Assembly (NCBI GenBank): GCA_964019055.1
Contig: OZ025218.1
Coordinates: forward strand, 5,585,259 to 5,649,258
DNA length: 64,000 nucleotides
Source of the DNA: Anthopleura xanthogrammica
Lineage: Eukaryota > Cnidaria > Anthozoa > Actiniaria > Actiniidae
Direction: 5' to 3'
The notes under the pieces were generated by a model. That model was not told where the DNA came from. It saw only the letters and a program-made list of their open reading frames with translations, and did no database searches. The position numbers and the translations under genes are program-made. Every line of letters begins with the position of its first letter. Position 1 is the stretch's first letter. This document shows, one piece after another, positions 25,401 to 64,000 of the stretch.

Positions 25401-28400
25401 TCATCCAATCACAGGGCCCGATTGGTGATAGACCATTAGTAGGTTTTTTCTAAAGTATATTATGCTATCATCAAGATAGATTCATTTTGTTATTATTTGC
25501 CTGCAAATTACAAAATAGGACACAGTAAAACACAATAGGACAAGGGTTGTTTTCCAGGTATGTTGCACCAATTTCAAACTCCTTTAAAATCCTCATACCC
25601 ATCCTACAATCAACCCATTAAGAAATCATTAGTAAAGGCCAGAAACTGAGGGTGACCACTGCCAGGGTTTCTTTACATCCTTGTTGCATTTACATCATTC
25701 CATTGCAGTGTGAGGGAGAGACGGGACTGCCACTTCATGTGGTCATCCGAGCCATGTGAAGGTCTAAACATTTGTACTGTAGATGTTATTACAAGGCAAC
25801 ACTTTCTCATCAGCTATTTTTAACTTTGCTGGGCTGCCTGTGCCCTCTTCCCTCCCTCCCTCCTTTATCACACTAAGATCCCATGCACCAAAGAATATTT
25901 CCAAAATCTAACAGTTTTGAACTTGCTTGACCTTAAAGGGGAACTCCACCCCCAGAACAAGTCTATCTTATATCCAAGGTATATATGTGAAAAATATACT
26001 GACAAAGTTTGGTAGTCAAACCTTGAATAGTTTTGGAAAAAATGATTAAAGTTTCAAAAAAACGCCAAAAAAAATCAGTGGGTTTACCCATTAGGCTTCT
26101 GTGACGCCATTGGGTGATGAGAGAAGCGATGAAGCAAACAAACTGCAAGGTTTGACTATAACCAAACTTTGTCAGTATATTTTTCACATATATACCTTTA
26201 ATATAAGATACACTTGTTCTGGGGTGGAGTTCCCCTTTAACTTTCATTTGGAAAAGGTCAAAATCATGAAAGATAATCTTTTTAAATGTGCTCTTTTTCA
26301 AAATGCCAAAAAGTGGTGATTTTTCAGTAAAATGTATCAATTTGTATCATAAAACCCATGGAACTTTAGGTGGGTGCAAGAATGCAAAAACAGAGTGCGC
26401 CTTGTTTACATCATTAATATTTCATTATGAGAGTAAATGGTTTGAACCCAGGAGTAGCAGTACAGCGAGCAGTACAGCGAGTAATGTGATTGTTCGGGTG
26501 AGTGTAGTCTTAAAAAAGACTGTAAGTTGGTGGTGGTGACTGATGCTTCGACAACCTGAGAGGAAATCATGACTCTTCAGAGTACAGTTCCGCTCATGTT
26601 GTCAAAACATCAGTCACCACCAACAACAGTCTTTCACAAGACTACACTAACCCAGACGATCACATTACTCACTCTACTGTTATTTCATTATTGTTATTAA
26701 AAGATTAATATGTTATTCACACTATTACCTGCACATTCTGTGTGTAAGGTGATGATTGCTGGTGTGCTGAATGGGCTGTATTCTATATCTGAAGCTCTGA
26801 ACTGTTTCATGACATAAAACGTGTACTTGGTATCTGCTCTTAAGTTGTCGATAACTACTGTAGTATCTATACCAGTGGGCCATGTCTAGTATTACAAACA
26901 TAATTAATTTTAATCTTTCTTAGAATGGGTAATGTTTTTGATTGTGTGTGTGATGTTAGATGTGAAGTCTTTATTTTGCGAGGGTAACAAAATGTTGAAT
27001 GAATGGAAATCAAGCTAGGGTGGCATAACAGTAGAGCATTCACCTAGAGCTCACATCTGGAGTCTGGTTTGATTTCTGGACTCAACATCACTTGTAAGTA
27101 GAGTTTGTTAGGTCTCTTCCTTGATTTGGGTTTTTTTTCTCCAGGTTCTCTGGTTTTCCTCCCTCTGCCAAACCAACTAAATCCCAATTGGATCTGTGAG
27201 ATAGCCGTGCCCCAACTTAGATCAGCCCAGAGGTTGTTTCAGGGTTTGATCTGTGAGATAGCTGTGCCCCAACTTAGATCAGCCTAGAGGTTGTTTCAGG
27301 GTTTGATCTGTGAGTTAGCCGTGCCCCAACTTAGATCAGCCCAGAGGTTGTTTCAGGGTTTGATCTGTGAGTTAGCCGTGCCCCAACTTAGATCAGCCCA
27401 GAGGTTGTTTCAGGGTTTGATCTGTGAGTTAGCCTTGCCCTGACTTAGATCAGCCCAGAGTTTGTTTCAGGGTTTGATCTGTGAGTAAGCCATGCCCTGA
27501 CTTAAATCAGCCCAGAGGTTGTTTCAGGGTTTGATCTGTGAGTTAGCCGTGCCCTGACTTAGATCAGCCCAGAGGTTGTTTCAGAGTTCAAACTGTACGT
27601 GTATCATAATTTATGAATTACCGTAAATCCTCTATTCAGCCCCCGGGGGGCTTATTTATTTCAGGAACATTTGAGGGGGGGCTTGTTTGAGAGGGGGGGG
27701 GGGGCTTAATAGAGAGGGGGGCTTATTGATTTTTAGCCAAAACGCACAACACAACACTATAAACTCAGGATGAAATGGAAGTATTACATGGTATATATAT
27801 TGTTCAAATTACATGGTATTTTCAACATTTGATTCACTTGTGTTAGTCTCTCAAGTATGATTTACCATTATCGTGTTGTGAAGGGGGAGGGGTGGGGAGG
27901 GGGCTTAATAAATTTCTTCCTTTAAAAAGGGGGGAGGGGGGCTTAACAGAGGATTTAAGGTATATTAATGAATTATTATTATAATTTGTATTTTTGGTGC
28001 ATAAGCCTGTTACTATTATTATTAGCCCAGTGGTTGTTCCGGGTAATCGATAAAATTTGAAGGAATGTTTACCTTGTTGTTATTAGAATCTCCTTCTCTG
28101 TAAAAAACTTTATAATATGTGATGATTGAATATGAGTTGGCTATTCTTTGGCTTTTCCAGGTTAATCTAACTTTGCCTGGTTGAACTTCTGTTGCATTGA
28201 GCTGGAGCGGTGGTGAAGGAGTCGCTGGTGAATCAGAAACCAATATATAGATCAGGAGGAGGAGGAGGAGGAGGAGGAGGAGGAGGAGGAAGAAGAAGAT
28301 GAAGTAGCCAGCCAGTCAGTCAGTCAGTCAGTCAGTCAGTTGGTCAGAGAGTCAGTGAGTGACTCAGTCAGTCATTCTATCGGTAAGCTGTCAGTCAGTC

Positions 28401-30889
28401 AGTCCTAGATTCAATTAACCTCCTACAGTACATAGATGTCTCCACTGGAGAGAAATGTTGAATGACGACCCTAAAAATATCTGAGAAGGAGGCTAAGTAC
28501 TTACTTTTTGGTTTAAATACATTTGGTCTTGAAAATAATATTGATGCGCTGGAGTTTCCCAAGGGATTTACAGCATATACAGTTGCTCTGTACTTAGCAA
28601 ACACTTGAGAAGATTCAAGGTCACACTGATAGTTCTTTCTATCAACATGTTTGATTGAATCACATTCAGGCAAAACAACTGAATCCTTCAATACTCCTGT
28701 ATTCAACTGTGAACAACTGAGCTTGTTAATACAGAGTAAATGTCTGTGTACTGAGTAGTGAGTCGGCAAGCCACCAGTGGAATTAGCAGATGTCCAATGA
28801 AGAATCTTGTTGAATTCATCTGAGGTTGTATACAGATGTCTTGGAGGGCTTGGGAGATCTATATCATGCATTAAAAACAAATCATTGATTTCTACATTAA
28901 AAGCGTTGGTTTCCAATGTTGAAATTATGTTCTGTTTAACAAATAAAACAGCTTTTTCCGTGCTCAGTTTGTACAGGAAATCATATGGTTTCAAGTGCAA
29001 TTTGGAATAAATTTGAACGAGGGGCGAGTGCAATTTGAGCTCTTTGAAAACTCAAGTTCAAATTTATTCCAAAATTGCATGAGAAAAACCATATGATTTC
29101 CAATTAATAATACACATGAAAAAATATTGATTTCCTTTTTTCTGCACTTGATTTCCTTTTTTCTGCACTGCTCTCAGCCAATCAGAATCGAGAAATTTTT
29201 TCATGTGTATTATTAAGTAATAAAGCACATAGGAAGTGACAAATGAAGTCCTTTTTAAAGATTAGTTTTTATTCCTGAAAATCAATAGCAGCCATTATTG
29301 CATTCGCATATAAGAGAGGCTTATAATCAGAATTAACATATTGGTTTGCTCACCTCCAACCAAGACGGTTACATTCATTTCTTGTTGCCATGACGACCCG
29401 CACCAATATATTCCCTGATTCTTTTCAATGACATTAGATATTTGTAGTATGGTGGTTTCATTTGTATGTATTGTATTATTATCCAAAGACTTGCCCTCAA
29501 ACCACCAGGTCTTGTTACTGCCAACTTGAGAAGGACAGCTTAACCTTAAATCATCTCCAATTCTGAATACTTAAGCATCAGTCAACAAATAGATTAGTAA
29601 ATATTAAGATTACTTTTATTGATAGTATCAATGATGGTGATATTGATTCAAGCTTCAAATAATCATTTTGTTTTACATTTTGTAAACTAAGAATAAAGGT
29701 TTAATTTTACTTTCGAAAAAATTGCAAATATATTTTCATTTCCATTGTGACCTTGAGTGAACTCGACATGATAAATGTATAAAACCTACAGATAATACAT
29801 TTATCATGCCGAGTTCACACGATATCAAGGATTGGCTGAGGACTCTCGGCCAATCAGAAGCGAGATAGTGAGTAAAATGTATAATAATTTATGATATCAT
29901 GCTCAACCTCATCCAATAACTGAGTAAAATGTACCGGTGATGATTATGATGATGATGATGATAGTGGTGCTGGTGATGATGATGATGGTGGTGCTGGTGA
30001 TGATGGTGATGATGATGATGATTGAGACTATCATTGAGGCTACAACATATTTTTCGAAATGCATATTGTAAAAATATTTTATTTTAATTAATATTTCCAG
30101 AGACATTTCAAAGTAAAGTCTTATTAATCAAAACTACATGGAACTAAAAAGCTGCGAGTAACGTTATCACAACCTTTACCCCAAGAAATAAAAACACTCT
30201 AAAACTTGATTCTCCTAGATTCTCTCAACACTAGTAAAAAGTTCTTATTTGAGTCCCCAGATAAGAGATTTTAAAACTCTGAGAATAAGAACCTTAACCT
30301 TAAAATAAGAATTTAAAGCAATTTTTGTTTTGTTTGGAATATAAGAATCCTTTCGGCGCATTTTTTTTCAGTGATTTTTCCTGGTGCACGAGAATAGGTT
30401 AGGTGACGCTGCCCGAGAATAGCTAGGTTCATGAGATGGCAAAACATTTGCCTTTTAAAATATTATCTACAACCGATTTTTTGTGGCCGTAATTTAATAT
30501 AACCACCTTGAAAGTGCAAATAATCGTTCTGAAGGTAAGTGAGCACTATTAAATTCTTTAAACGCACAAAATTCTTAATTTTTAATTTTTTCTTGGGCGC
30601 CCGAGAAGGTAACGATGCCTAACTTTTTACTAGTTTTGAAAGAATCAAGTTTAACGGTGAAACAAATATAACATACAGTAGGAATTAAAAAAAACTTTAA
30701 AAGAATATTCCACGAGTTTACATTCACCAATTTTTATTTACGTAACACAAAATACCACATACCATATTCTTGGAAATGTTAAGCCAACTTACCCTTTATG
30801 ATCGATTGATAGGATGATACGACAAGCATGATTTGAAGAATTCCCCACACAAACATAATACGAAATAGTCCTAGAAACTTGAAAGCCAT
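22189..30889 (-). CDS. type I Ig/FN3 membrane receptor, cytokine-receptor-like
   Basis: Ten minus-strand exons join in frame to 502 residues: 30793-30889, 29354-29569, 28505-28858, 28073-28224, 26729-26885, 25064-25149, 24390-24594, 23387-23513, 22388-22430 and 22189-22260. Order of parts: signal peptide (MAFKFLGLFRIMFVWGILQI), an Ig domain (LSCPS...TWWFEG...GIYWCG), a module beginning LPSPPRHLY and ending FSRPNVFKPK, an FN3 module split over two exons with a degenerate YSPFS in place of WSxWS, a third module (PPQDLRCSL...VSWKPPSKK), one membrane span (GIILGLLVSICAVIIVMVVV), then a short tail with KKK stop-transfer. This order resembles the Ig-plus-cytokine-binding layout of gp130-family alpha chains, but the classic C-x-W is ILHWTS here and no Box1 is visible. 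An Ig/FN3 adhesion receptor is the alternative. Membrane topology is secure; ligand class is inference. Confidence 0.7.
23035..23187. repeat. two-copy tandem repeat of about 90 bp
   Basis: GCGTCTTGATTTTGCGGCAGC...GATTTTACTTGCGTATTGT is repeated with an extra TAGTTATTTTAGCTTTGG in between; inside a receptor intron. Confidence 0.75.
24110..24302. mobile_element. foldback element, AGCTTGGGTATAAT/ATGTCATTCTC family
   Basis: Inverted halves: CCGGCCACATGTCATTCTCT against GAGAATGACGTGTCTGAAAT, with CATATGAGAAGACACATGAA in the centre. Relatives lie at about 42928-43170, 47369-47720 and 52490-52605. Confidence 0.65.
24655..24845. repeat. (CATC/CTCC)n microsatellite
   Basis: Irregular CATCCATC and CTCCCTCCATTC runs, directly 5' of receptor exon 24390-24594. 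Confidence 0.85.
25253..25457. mobile_element. foldback element with AAAACCTACTAAT arms
   Basis: AGTAAAAACCTACTAATCGG near the left and ATTAGTAGGTTTTTTCTAAA at the right are inverted; the interior is AT-rich. Confidence 0.55.
25933..26240. mobile_element. TTAA-flanked MITE (AAAGGGGAACTCCACCCC)
   Basis: TTAA bounds both ends (25933-25936, 26237-26240), followed by arms of about 115 bp starting AAGGGGAACTCCACCCCCAG. The TTAA duplication is the hallmark of piggyBac-type insertion. It lies in a receptor intron. Confidence 0.85.
26479..26670. mobile_element. foldback element with GGTGGTGACTGATG arms
   Basis: Outer AGTAATGTGAT...ATCACATTACT and inner GTTGGTGGTGGTGACTGATG against CATCAGTCACCACCAACAAC give imperfect arms of about 80 bp. 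Confidence 0.75.
27015..27190 (+). mobile_element. SINE-like unit ending in a 57-bp satellite
   Basis: GGTGGCATAACAGTAGAGCA...GGTTTGATTTCTGGACTC resembles decayed tRNA A and B boxes. It runs into CTCCAGGTTCTCTGGTTTTC and then into the 57-bp repeat array. A second unit with the same order is at about 49800-50145. Confidence 0.5.
27191..27592. repeat. 57-bp tandem repeat, seven copies
   Basis: Unit: GATCTGTGAGTTAGCCGTGC, then CCCAACTTAGATCAGCCCAG, then AGGTTGTTTCAGGGTTT. Also about four copies at 49920-50140 and inverted single pieces at about 33105-33185 and 53815-53870. Confidence 0.85.
27619..27964. mobile_element. MITE with TACCGTAAATCCTC termini
   Basis: TTACCGTAAATCCTCTATTC on the left and CAGAGGATTTAAGGTATA on the right are imperfect inverted ends; between them are G-rich blocks (GGGGGGCTTA) repeated four times. 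Confidence 0.7.
28256..28400. repeat. (GGA)n then (CAGT)n microsatellites
   Basis: AGGAGGAGG runs to about 28290, then CAGTCAGT to about 28345 and again near 28390; between receptor exons 3 and 4. Confidence 0.9.
28505..28858 (-). CDS. receptor exon 3: cytokine-receptor/FN3-like module
   Basis: One phase 1-1 exon encodes a whole module of about 118 residues. Four cysteines (LLCIN, LSCSQ, PECDS, YQCDL) could form two disulphides. ATVYAVNPLGNSSAS is the typical YxVxAxNxxG F-G segment of FN3 and cytokine-receptor domains. Confidence 0.65.
28981..29215. mobile_element. two adjacent foldbacks in the receptor intron
   Basis: First foldback: 28981-29098, arms around GGAATAAATTTGAAC and GTTCAAATTTATTCC with CATATG ends. 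Second: 29104-29215, arms TAATACACATGAAAAAAT and ATTTTTTCATGTGTATTA, with a CAGCCAATCAGAATCGAG interior. Confidence 0.7.
29354..29569 (-). CDS. receptor exon 2: Ig domain
   Basis: A phase 1-1 exon of 72 codons. It shows the two Ig cysteines (LSCPS and YWCGS), the core tryptophan (KTWWFEG) and the typical ILQISNV...GIYWC F-strand. The acceptor must be the upstream AG (CTTAAG) because the nearer CAG would bring an in-frame stop. Confidence 0.75.
29935..30030. repeat. (GAT)n microsatellite
   Basis: GATGATGATGATG and GGTGCTGGTGATG runs between receptor exons 1 and 2. Confidence 0.9.
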
Positions 30890-31221
30890 GTTTCCTGAGC
30901 TAGATATGACTAGAAGTCACTAAATTGTTCGAAATTTTGAGTTCAAATAGACAGAAGTCGAGCTGTTGTTGATGACACGGCTCAAAAACCGCTGCGTCGT
31001 TGTTGATTAATTTGTTTGAAGTGCTTGGAAAAACTCGTTTGCTTTTGAGCATTAATGGTCCTAAATGAAGTTTTCAAGTGAAAAATTCCCTTTTCGTGGC
31101 CAGGATGTTAAAGACGGACTCCTAAGCATTATGTCTTGGTGCAAGTTTGAAGTAAAAACTACACGGATAAAAAAGAGGAGAGTAAAAATGGAAGCCAAAC
31201 AACTCTTAGTTTTCCCAACTC

Positions 31222-31645
31222 GGGAAGCAATTTGCCCCGGGTGGATGTGGAGGCCCGAAACCGCGATACAAAATAAGTGTTCAGCGGTATTACCCATCTT
31301 TCCTAGGCGACTTCCGGTGGTAATCCAAGCCTCGTAGACTAGTGATACCAGTCACGATATTAGCCTAATCTAATCGAAACTCCCTTGATATTAAGATGCG
31401 CAAACGATTTTCGTCATAATAATTCCGTAAGATAAATAAACTACTGATGTAATAATTATTCTATTCCGTACTAAAAAATGACACCACTTTTTACAAATGT
31501 AAACTGTTAATGTAAGTATGAAGTCACTAGTCTACGAGGCTTGGATTACCACCGGAAGTCGCCTAGGTAAGATGGGTAATACCGCTGAACATTTATTTTG
31601 TATCGCGGTTTCGGGCCTCCACATCCACCCGGGGGAAATTGCTTC
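31222..31645. mobile_element. foldback element with 125-bp arms
   Basis: Arms 31222-31345 and 31520-31645 are near-perfect inverted copies (GGAAGCAATTTGCCCC...CTACGAGGCTTGGATTACC). The 175-bp spacer is AT-rich. It stands about 330 bp upstream of the receptor start codon. Confidence 0.85.
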
Positions 31646-32309
31646 CCCTTCACTTCTTCGAAAGTGAAAGTTTCTGAGAAATGACTAAACCACAGGTATC
31701 CCAGAAAAGAAGTCGAAAACGAGGCTATTCCACAGGAAACCCATATAGCAATTATCTTACTTATTGTCTCTTGAGGAAACTTTTAATTTAATTTAACGCG
31801 GTTGTGCATGTTTCATTTCAAACCAAATTGCACTCCATTCAGTTCAGTTACCATTATAAATTATGAATGATTTATTCAGTGAAATCGGGAAATTTAATGC
31901 GACTTAAAATATAGTTTTTTTAAACAAAATCACGAAATTTACTAGCTTGTCGTGACCTCCGAAATCGCAAAATCAAAATTTTGCGAAAATTCCATGTGTT
32001 TTCAATAATTACTATAGAAATAAACAATCATTGCTTTTCAGTAGTCTACGTGCATTCGGTGAAGTAAAGCATTCTCAGCTTGGCTTGTGTGCGCAGTAAT
32101 CTCTTATTTTAATCTCCGCCAGCCAATGGACTAAGAAATCTGCGCAAATAACGTGCGGCGAGAGAATATGAACTGTTCATATTCTCTTGCGTGCGGCCAA
32201 CTCGTAACCCATCAATGATCATTCTCCAAGAAAAAGAAAATTTAACGTCTACTTTGATAGGAGATCAAGTTTCCATTATGTTTTTTTCAAAACGCGTCCC
32301 ACATGGAAA

Positions 32310-32533
32310 TGAGTAATACTCCAGTTTCGAGTTCTCTTTTACGCTGTGTTAGCCTCAATTGTGCGTAAATTATGCAGAAATTTAGATAAAACTCGTGAAA
32401 TTTCAAAGTATTTTTATTGTCTTCTTTACACACAGATCTTTGGAATTGCCACGGGCTGTTACTGAATAAAAGAATATATTACACGGTTTTGAGGCTAACA
32501 CAGCGTAAAAGAGAACTCGAAACGGGAGTATTA
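32310..32533. mobile_element. foldback element with GCTGTGTTAGCCTCA arms
   Basis: Arms of about 45 bp: CGAGTTCTCTTTTACGCTGT and ACAGCGTAAAAGAGAACTCG. Interior contains AAATTTCAAAGTATTTTTAT. A related element is at 60352-60500. Confidence 0.8.
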
Positions 32534-33250
32534 AAGATACTCAGACATCAGCGATAGGGCCCCTCTGGATATCAGCTTTTAGCTGAATGGGCCACCCTGT
32601 GTAATAAAGGTTACTAAGCGATAGAATCGGCGTATCGGGTCTGCTGATTATAACAAGGGGTTAATCATCTACGGTCTAGGGGCCGACTTACCTCTCCCTT
32701 AGGCTTCGGCCGAGCTTCCTGATCAGTCTGTAAATCCAGGGATAGCGGTGTCGGGGACGAAATCTCCGGCATAGCCGTAAATGCTTCGCGCTGCCATTCT
32801 GCGCTTCAGCACTGCGTCTGGAGGTATGGTCCTAAGTTAATAAATCAATAAAAACAAAATAATCCCAAAAAACAGTTTCCATAGCAGATGAACTTATAAT
32901 TCATTTAAGGAAGATTATAGGCAATATTCTGACATAATGTTTATGGATATGCATGCGCAAGGTTGGTTCTAGTAGTTTTTTCTGACAACACTTTCTGCAT
33001 GATTGGGAGTCGATAAATAAGTAGCTCTACTTTAGCAGGATTAATAAGATTTCAAATATTTCAAAACAAACTTCAAATTTCATCGAAACCCTGAAAGAAC
33101 TTCTGGGCTGTTCTAAATCAGGGCATGACTAACTCACCCCTGAAACGCCGCCAGGCTGATCAAAGTCAGGGCACAGCTAACTTCGTGACCGATCGATTTT
33201 GAAGTTAGCTTGTTATAGGTTTTGCAAAGGAATAAAAACCGTGGAACCCC

Positions 33251-33337
33251 TAGCCTCCTTTGCAGACGTTCTTAGGGTCGTCACGCAACGTTCGAAGTAT
33301 TGCGTGACGACCCTAAGAGCGTCTGCGTAGGAGGCTA
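33251..33337. mobile_element. 87-bp near-palindromic MITE with 9-bp target duplication
   Basis: Arms TAGCCTCCTTTGCAGACG and CGTCTGCGTAGGAGGCTA with ...TTAGGGTCGTCACGCAA inside. TGGAACCCC flanks both sides (33242-33250 and 33338-33346), a clear target-site duplication. Confidence 0.9.
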
Positions 33338-33394
33338 TGGAACCCCGAGAAACCCCCTAAAATCAAGGGAGAGACTTAACAAACTTTACTCACA

Positions 33395-33475
33395 TGGATG
33401 TGGCGCGGCCAGGAATCGAACCCGAGAGCCCTGAGTGTTAGGCGCGTGTACTAGTGCTACCCTGCTACCCTTATC
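33395..33475 (-). mobile_element. tRNA-derived SINE head
   Basis: On the minus strand GGGTAGCAGGGTAGCACTAG is followed by CTCGGGTTCGATTCCTGGCC, a good B box with a weaker A box. No closed acceptor stem. Confidence 0.55.
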
Positions 33476-34880
33476 CCCAACAGCCCTTAAAAACAAGTAG
33501 TTTTATCGAAGCAAGTGTTTATTCATTCCTAAAAAAGCTATTAACAATACAAATACGATCATCATATATTTTACAAGTGATTATTTCTATTAAAATTATT
33601 TTGATTACATTATTGTGTTTCAAGATATCTAACACTTTGAAAACGGTTATAAAACTATTAAAGATGGTCATTCAAATCCTGACGCATCTGAAACTGCAAG
33701 TGAATGAGAAGGCTATCTCTGTCTTGGTGCATAAAACTATTTGAATTAAAACATGTCTTACTCTACTAGTATTTTAAAGACAAACATACTCGATATTATT
33801 TATCCTATTAGAGATATTGGTAGACTTTTATTCAAGAACTAAGCTCAGTTATGCTTGGAATTTGTTCTATAGCAAAGTATAAATTGATTGAGACGAGAAT
33901 GGCAAAAAAGATATTGGGCGACGTTCGGTTCAAAACGTAAAAAAAGTTTTTCGGGAAAAATGACTTTGAACCAATCAAATGGTTCGAAAAACAACGCAAT
34001 CAAATCACAATGCGGAAGCCATTTTTTTCCGGTTTTTTTTTTGGAAAAAGGCTGGAAGTCAGTTTTACTGTCGATTCTATAAACACAGCTACTGGTTATA
34101 TTATGGTTCATATTGCTTTGCAATCGCTATCGAACACAAGACAAACCTTGAGTTCTGAAAATTCTAAAAGATACATATTTTCATTAACCTTGTGGTTATC
34201 GATAAACGCGCGCCTTTTCTACGGAACTCTTTAGACTACATGTCCTTACAAATCTCGTATTTTTTGTCTTAACTCAGGGGAACATTAGTACCTGGTAATT
34301 TTCCCCTGGTTAGCTTTAAGAATAGTTCATTCGAAGACTGGTAGGATTTTGTTGCGCATCAGTGGCATTATGGGATGGAAGAGGGGTACAAAATGAATTC
34401 AGAGGACCTTTTGTCTACCTTCTTGAAGTTAGATCGAAAATTCATGGCAAATCGAGTAAGCTACCAGTCTTAATTTGGACTTTTTCAAGGCGAATTTCGA
34501 AGATTCTAAAAAATGCAAATTTTCTATTTGAAGTTAAAAATGCCTATGAAAATGCAAAGGACCTTTTCTGAGGTACCGAACATGTTGCATTAAGGTCTAG
34601 CTTGGGTACAAACATCTTTAGTTCATCATGCCTTATATGGCGATGTATATACTCAAGCTAGACCAAATGCATCATGTTTATCGAACTCAAAAAGATAAAA
34701 CTTAAGGTTAAAATATAACTATAGGATGAAACACCTCAAGGAATTTCTGGTTGATTTTAGCAGCTTTTTTATGTGGAGAGCAGATTGGCTTAAAGATGTG
34801 GGACCCTGCAACCTAGTCAGCAATCCCTGTCCTGGTGGATCTATTTTACTGTTGTGGGCTCCCTTTGTCGGTACATGGCA

Positions 34881-63487
<28,607 letters not shown>

Positions 63488-64000
63488 CTAAGGAAATAGA
63501 AAAACATAATTAGCCTTTTGTAACCTAATTGTGTTAATTTCAAACCTGAGGCTTTGTGCTACATCTCCAAAATATAATTTCAAACAGGCTTTGTGCTACA
63601 TCTCCAAAATATAATTCAAGGAATTTTCAAGGTCTAAAATGACGATTGCCAAGGCTCAATTTCTTTTTGGAATTTTTTCTTAATAATCATTAAAAACAGC
63701 TAAGTCATTATTAAAGGGTATTAGCTTGATAACATTGACGTAAAATGATGGAAAGTAGCATATATCAACCTTGTCGTTCTTGGAACAATGGTACAATCGA
63801 ATCGAAATAACAAGTGAATTGTGAACAAAAATTAGGTTACAGATGGTTATAATAAACTAGGTATAATATTCAAGAGCTTTTCCAGGAGTATTCAACTTTT
63901 CTATTTTCAATTGCACTTAAAAATGGGTCAGTTTTGCATTCCAGGGCTTTTCAAGGATTTCAAGGAGTAGCACGAACCCTGTCCAAAGGATTATTCAAAT

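Larger units (their letters stand above)
30890..34880. other. intergenic region between the receptor start and the PLAT-ARM gene end
   Basis: No exon recognised. Contains a large inverted duplication (31222-31645), foldbacks at 32310-32533 and 33251-33337, a SINE head near 33400 and a hairpin near 34590-34672. The part next to 34880 is probably the 3' UTR of the PLAT-ARM gene; the part next to 30890 should hold the receptor promoter. Confidence 0.5.

Noticed and set aside
31061..31337. Overlapping frames on both strands near 31.1-31.3 kb
   Set aside because: They run into the inverted duplication 31222-31645 and have no domain or splice signals.
33845..34234. Several 60-90 codon frames around 34 kb
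   Set aside because: No coding-like motif, mutually overlapping on both strands, AT-rich flank.
63540..63625. Possible PLAT exon remnants with ACATCTCCAAAATAT, resembling first-half exon ends
   Set aside because: Only the end-like phrase is present, in two tandem copies, with no reading frame matching PLAT motifs.

Overview
The window is animal nuclear DNA: AT-rich, dense in microsatellites and short foldback (MITE-like) elements, with multi-exon genes using GT-AG introns. My best guess is an anthozoan cnidarian (anemone or coral). This rests on remembered similarity of several foldback elements and tRNA-like SINE heads to anthozoan genomes, and no search was run. All exon models below were built by hand from splice-site consensus, reading-frame phase and family motifs.

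Layout. (1) 1-5.4 kb: repeats, no gene I can support. (2) 5.5-13.6 kb, minus strand: the 5' part (12 coding exons, about 563 codons) of a BDP1/TFIIIB'' homologue; its 3' end was not found. (3) 14.4-18.6 kb, plus strand: a tandem pair of single-exon UDP-glycosyltransferase genes, the first a pseudogene, the second intact, with a small UGT relic between them. (4) 18.6-22.2 kb: repeats. (5) 22.2-30.9 kb, minus strand: a complete 10-exon, 502-residue type I membrane receptor (signal peptide, Ig domain, cytokine-receptor/FN3-like domains, one membrane span) with a short tail carrying two YxxP motifs. (6) 31-34.9 kb: foldback elements and a SINE. (7) 34.9-63.5 kb and beyond the right edge, minus strand: at least 33 phase-compatible exons giving 1827 codons plus stop. 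They encode nine complete and one partial PLAT domain of LOXHD1 type, followed without a detectable break by the armadillo domain and C-terminus of a delta-catenin/p120-family protein. (8) 54.9-60.1 kb, plus strand, inside a 9.8... kb-scale intron region of the previous gene (intron 53791-61506): a nested gene made of filamin-type repeats, a DUF1771-SMR RNA-nuclease-type domain and a 3CxxC zinc finger, interrupted by a one-base frame break in a T6 run.

The two items I consider most novel are the PLAT-armadillo fusion and the nested filamin-SMR-3CxxC gene. The first could tie lipid/membrane-binding PLAT arrays to cadherin-catenin complexes. The second combines two domain types associated with RNA binding or cleavage with a recently amplified filamin-repeat array. 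The cytokine-receptor-like protein is a third candidate. The genes do not form an operon; apart from nesting they look independent.
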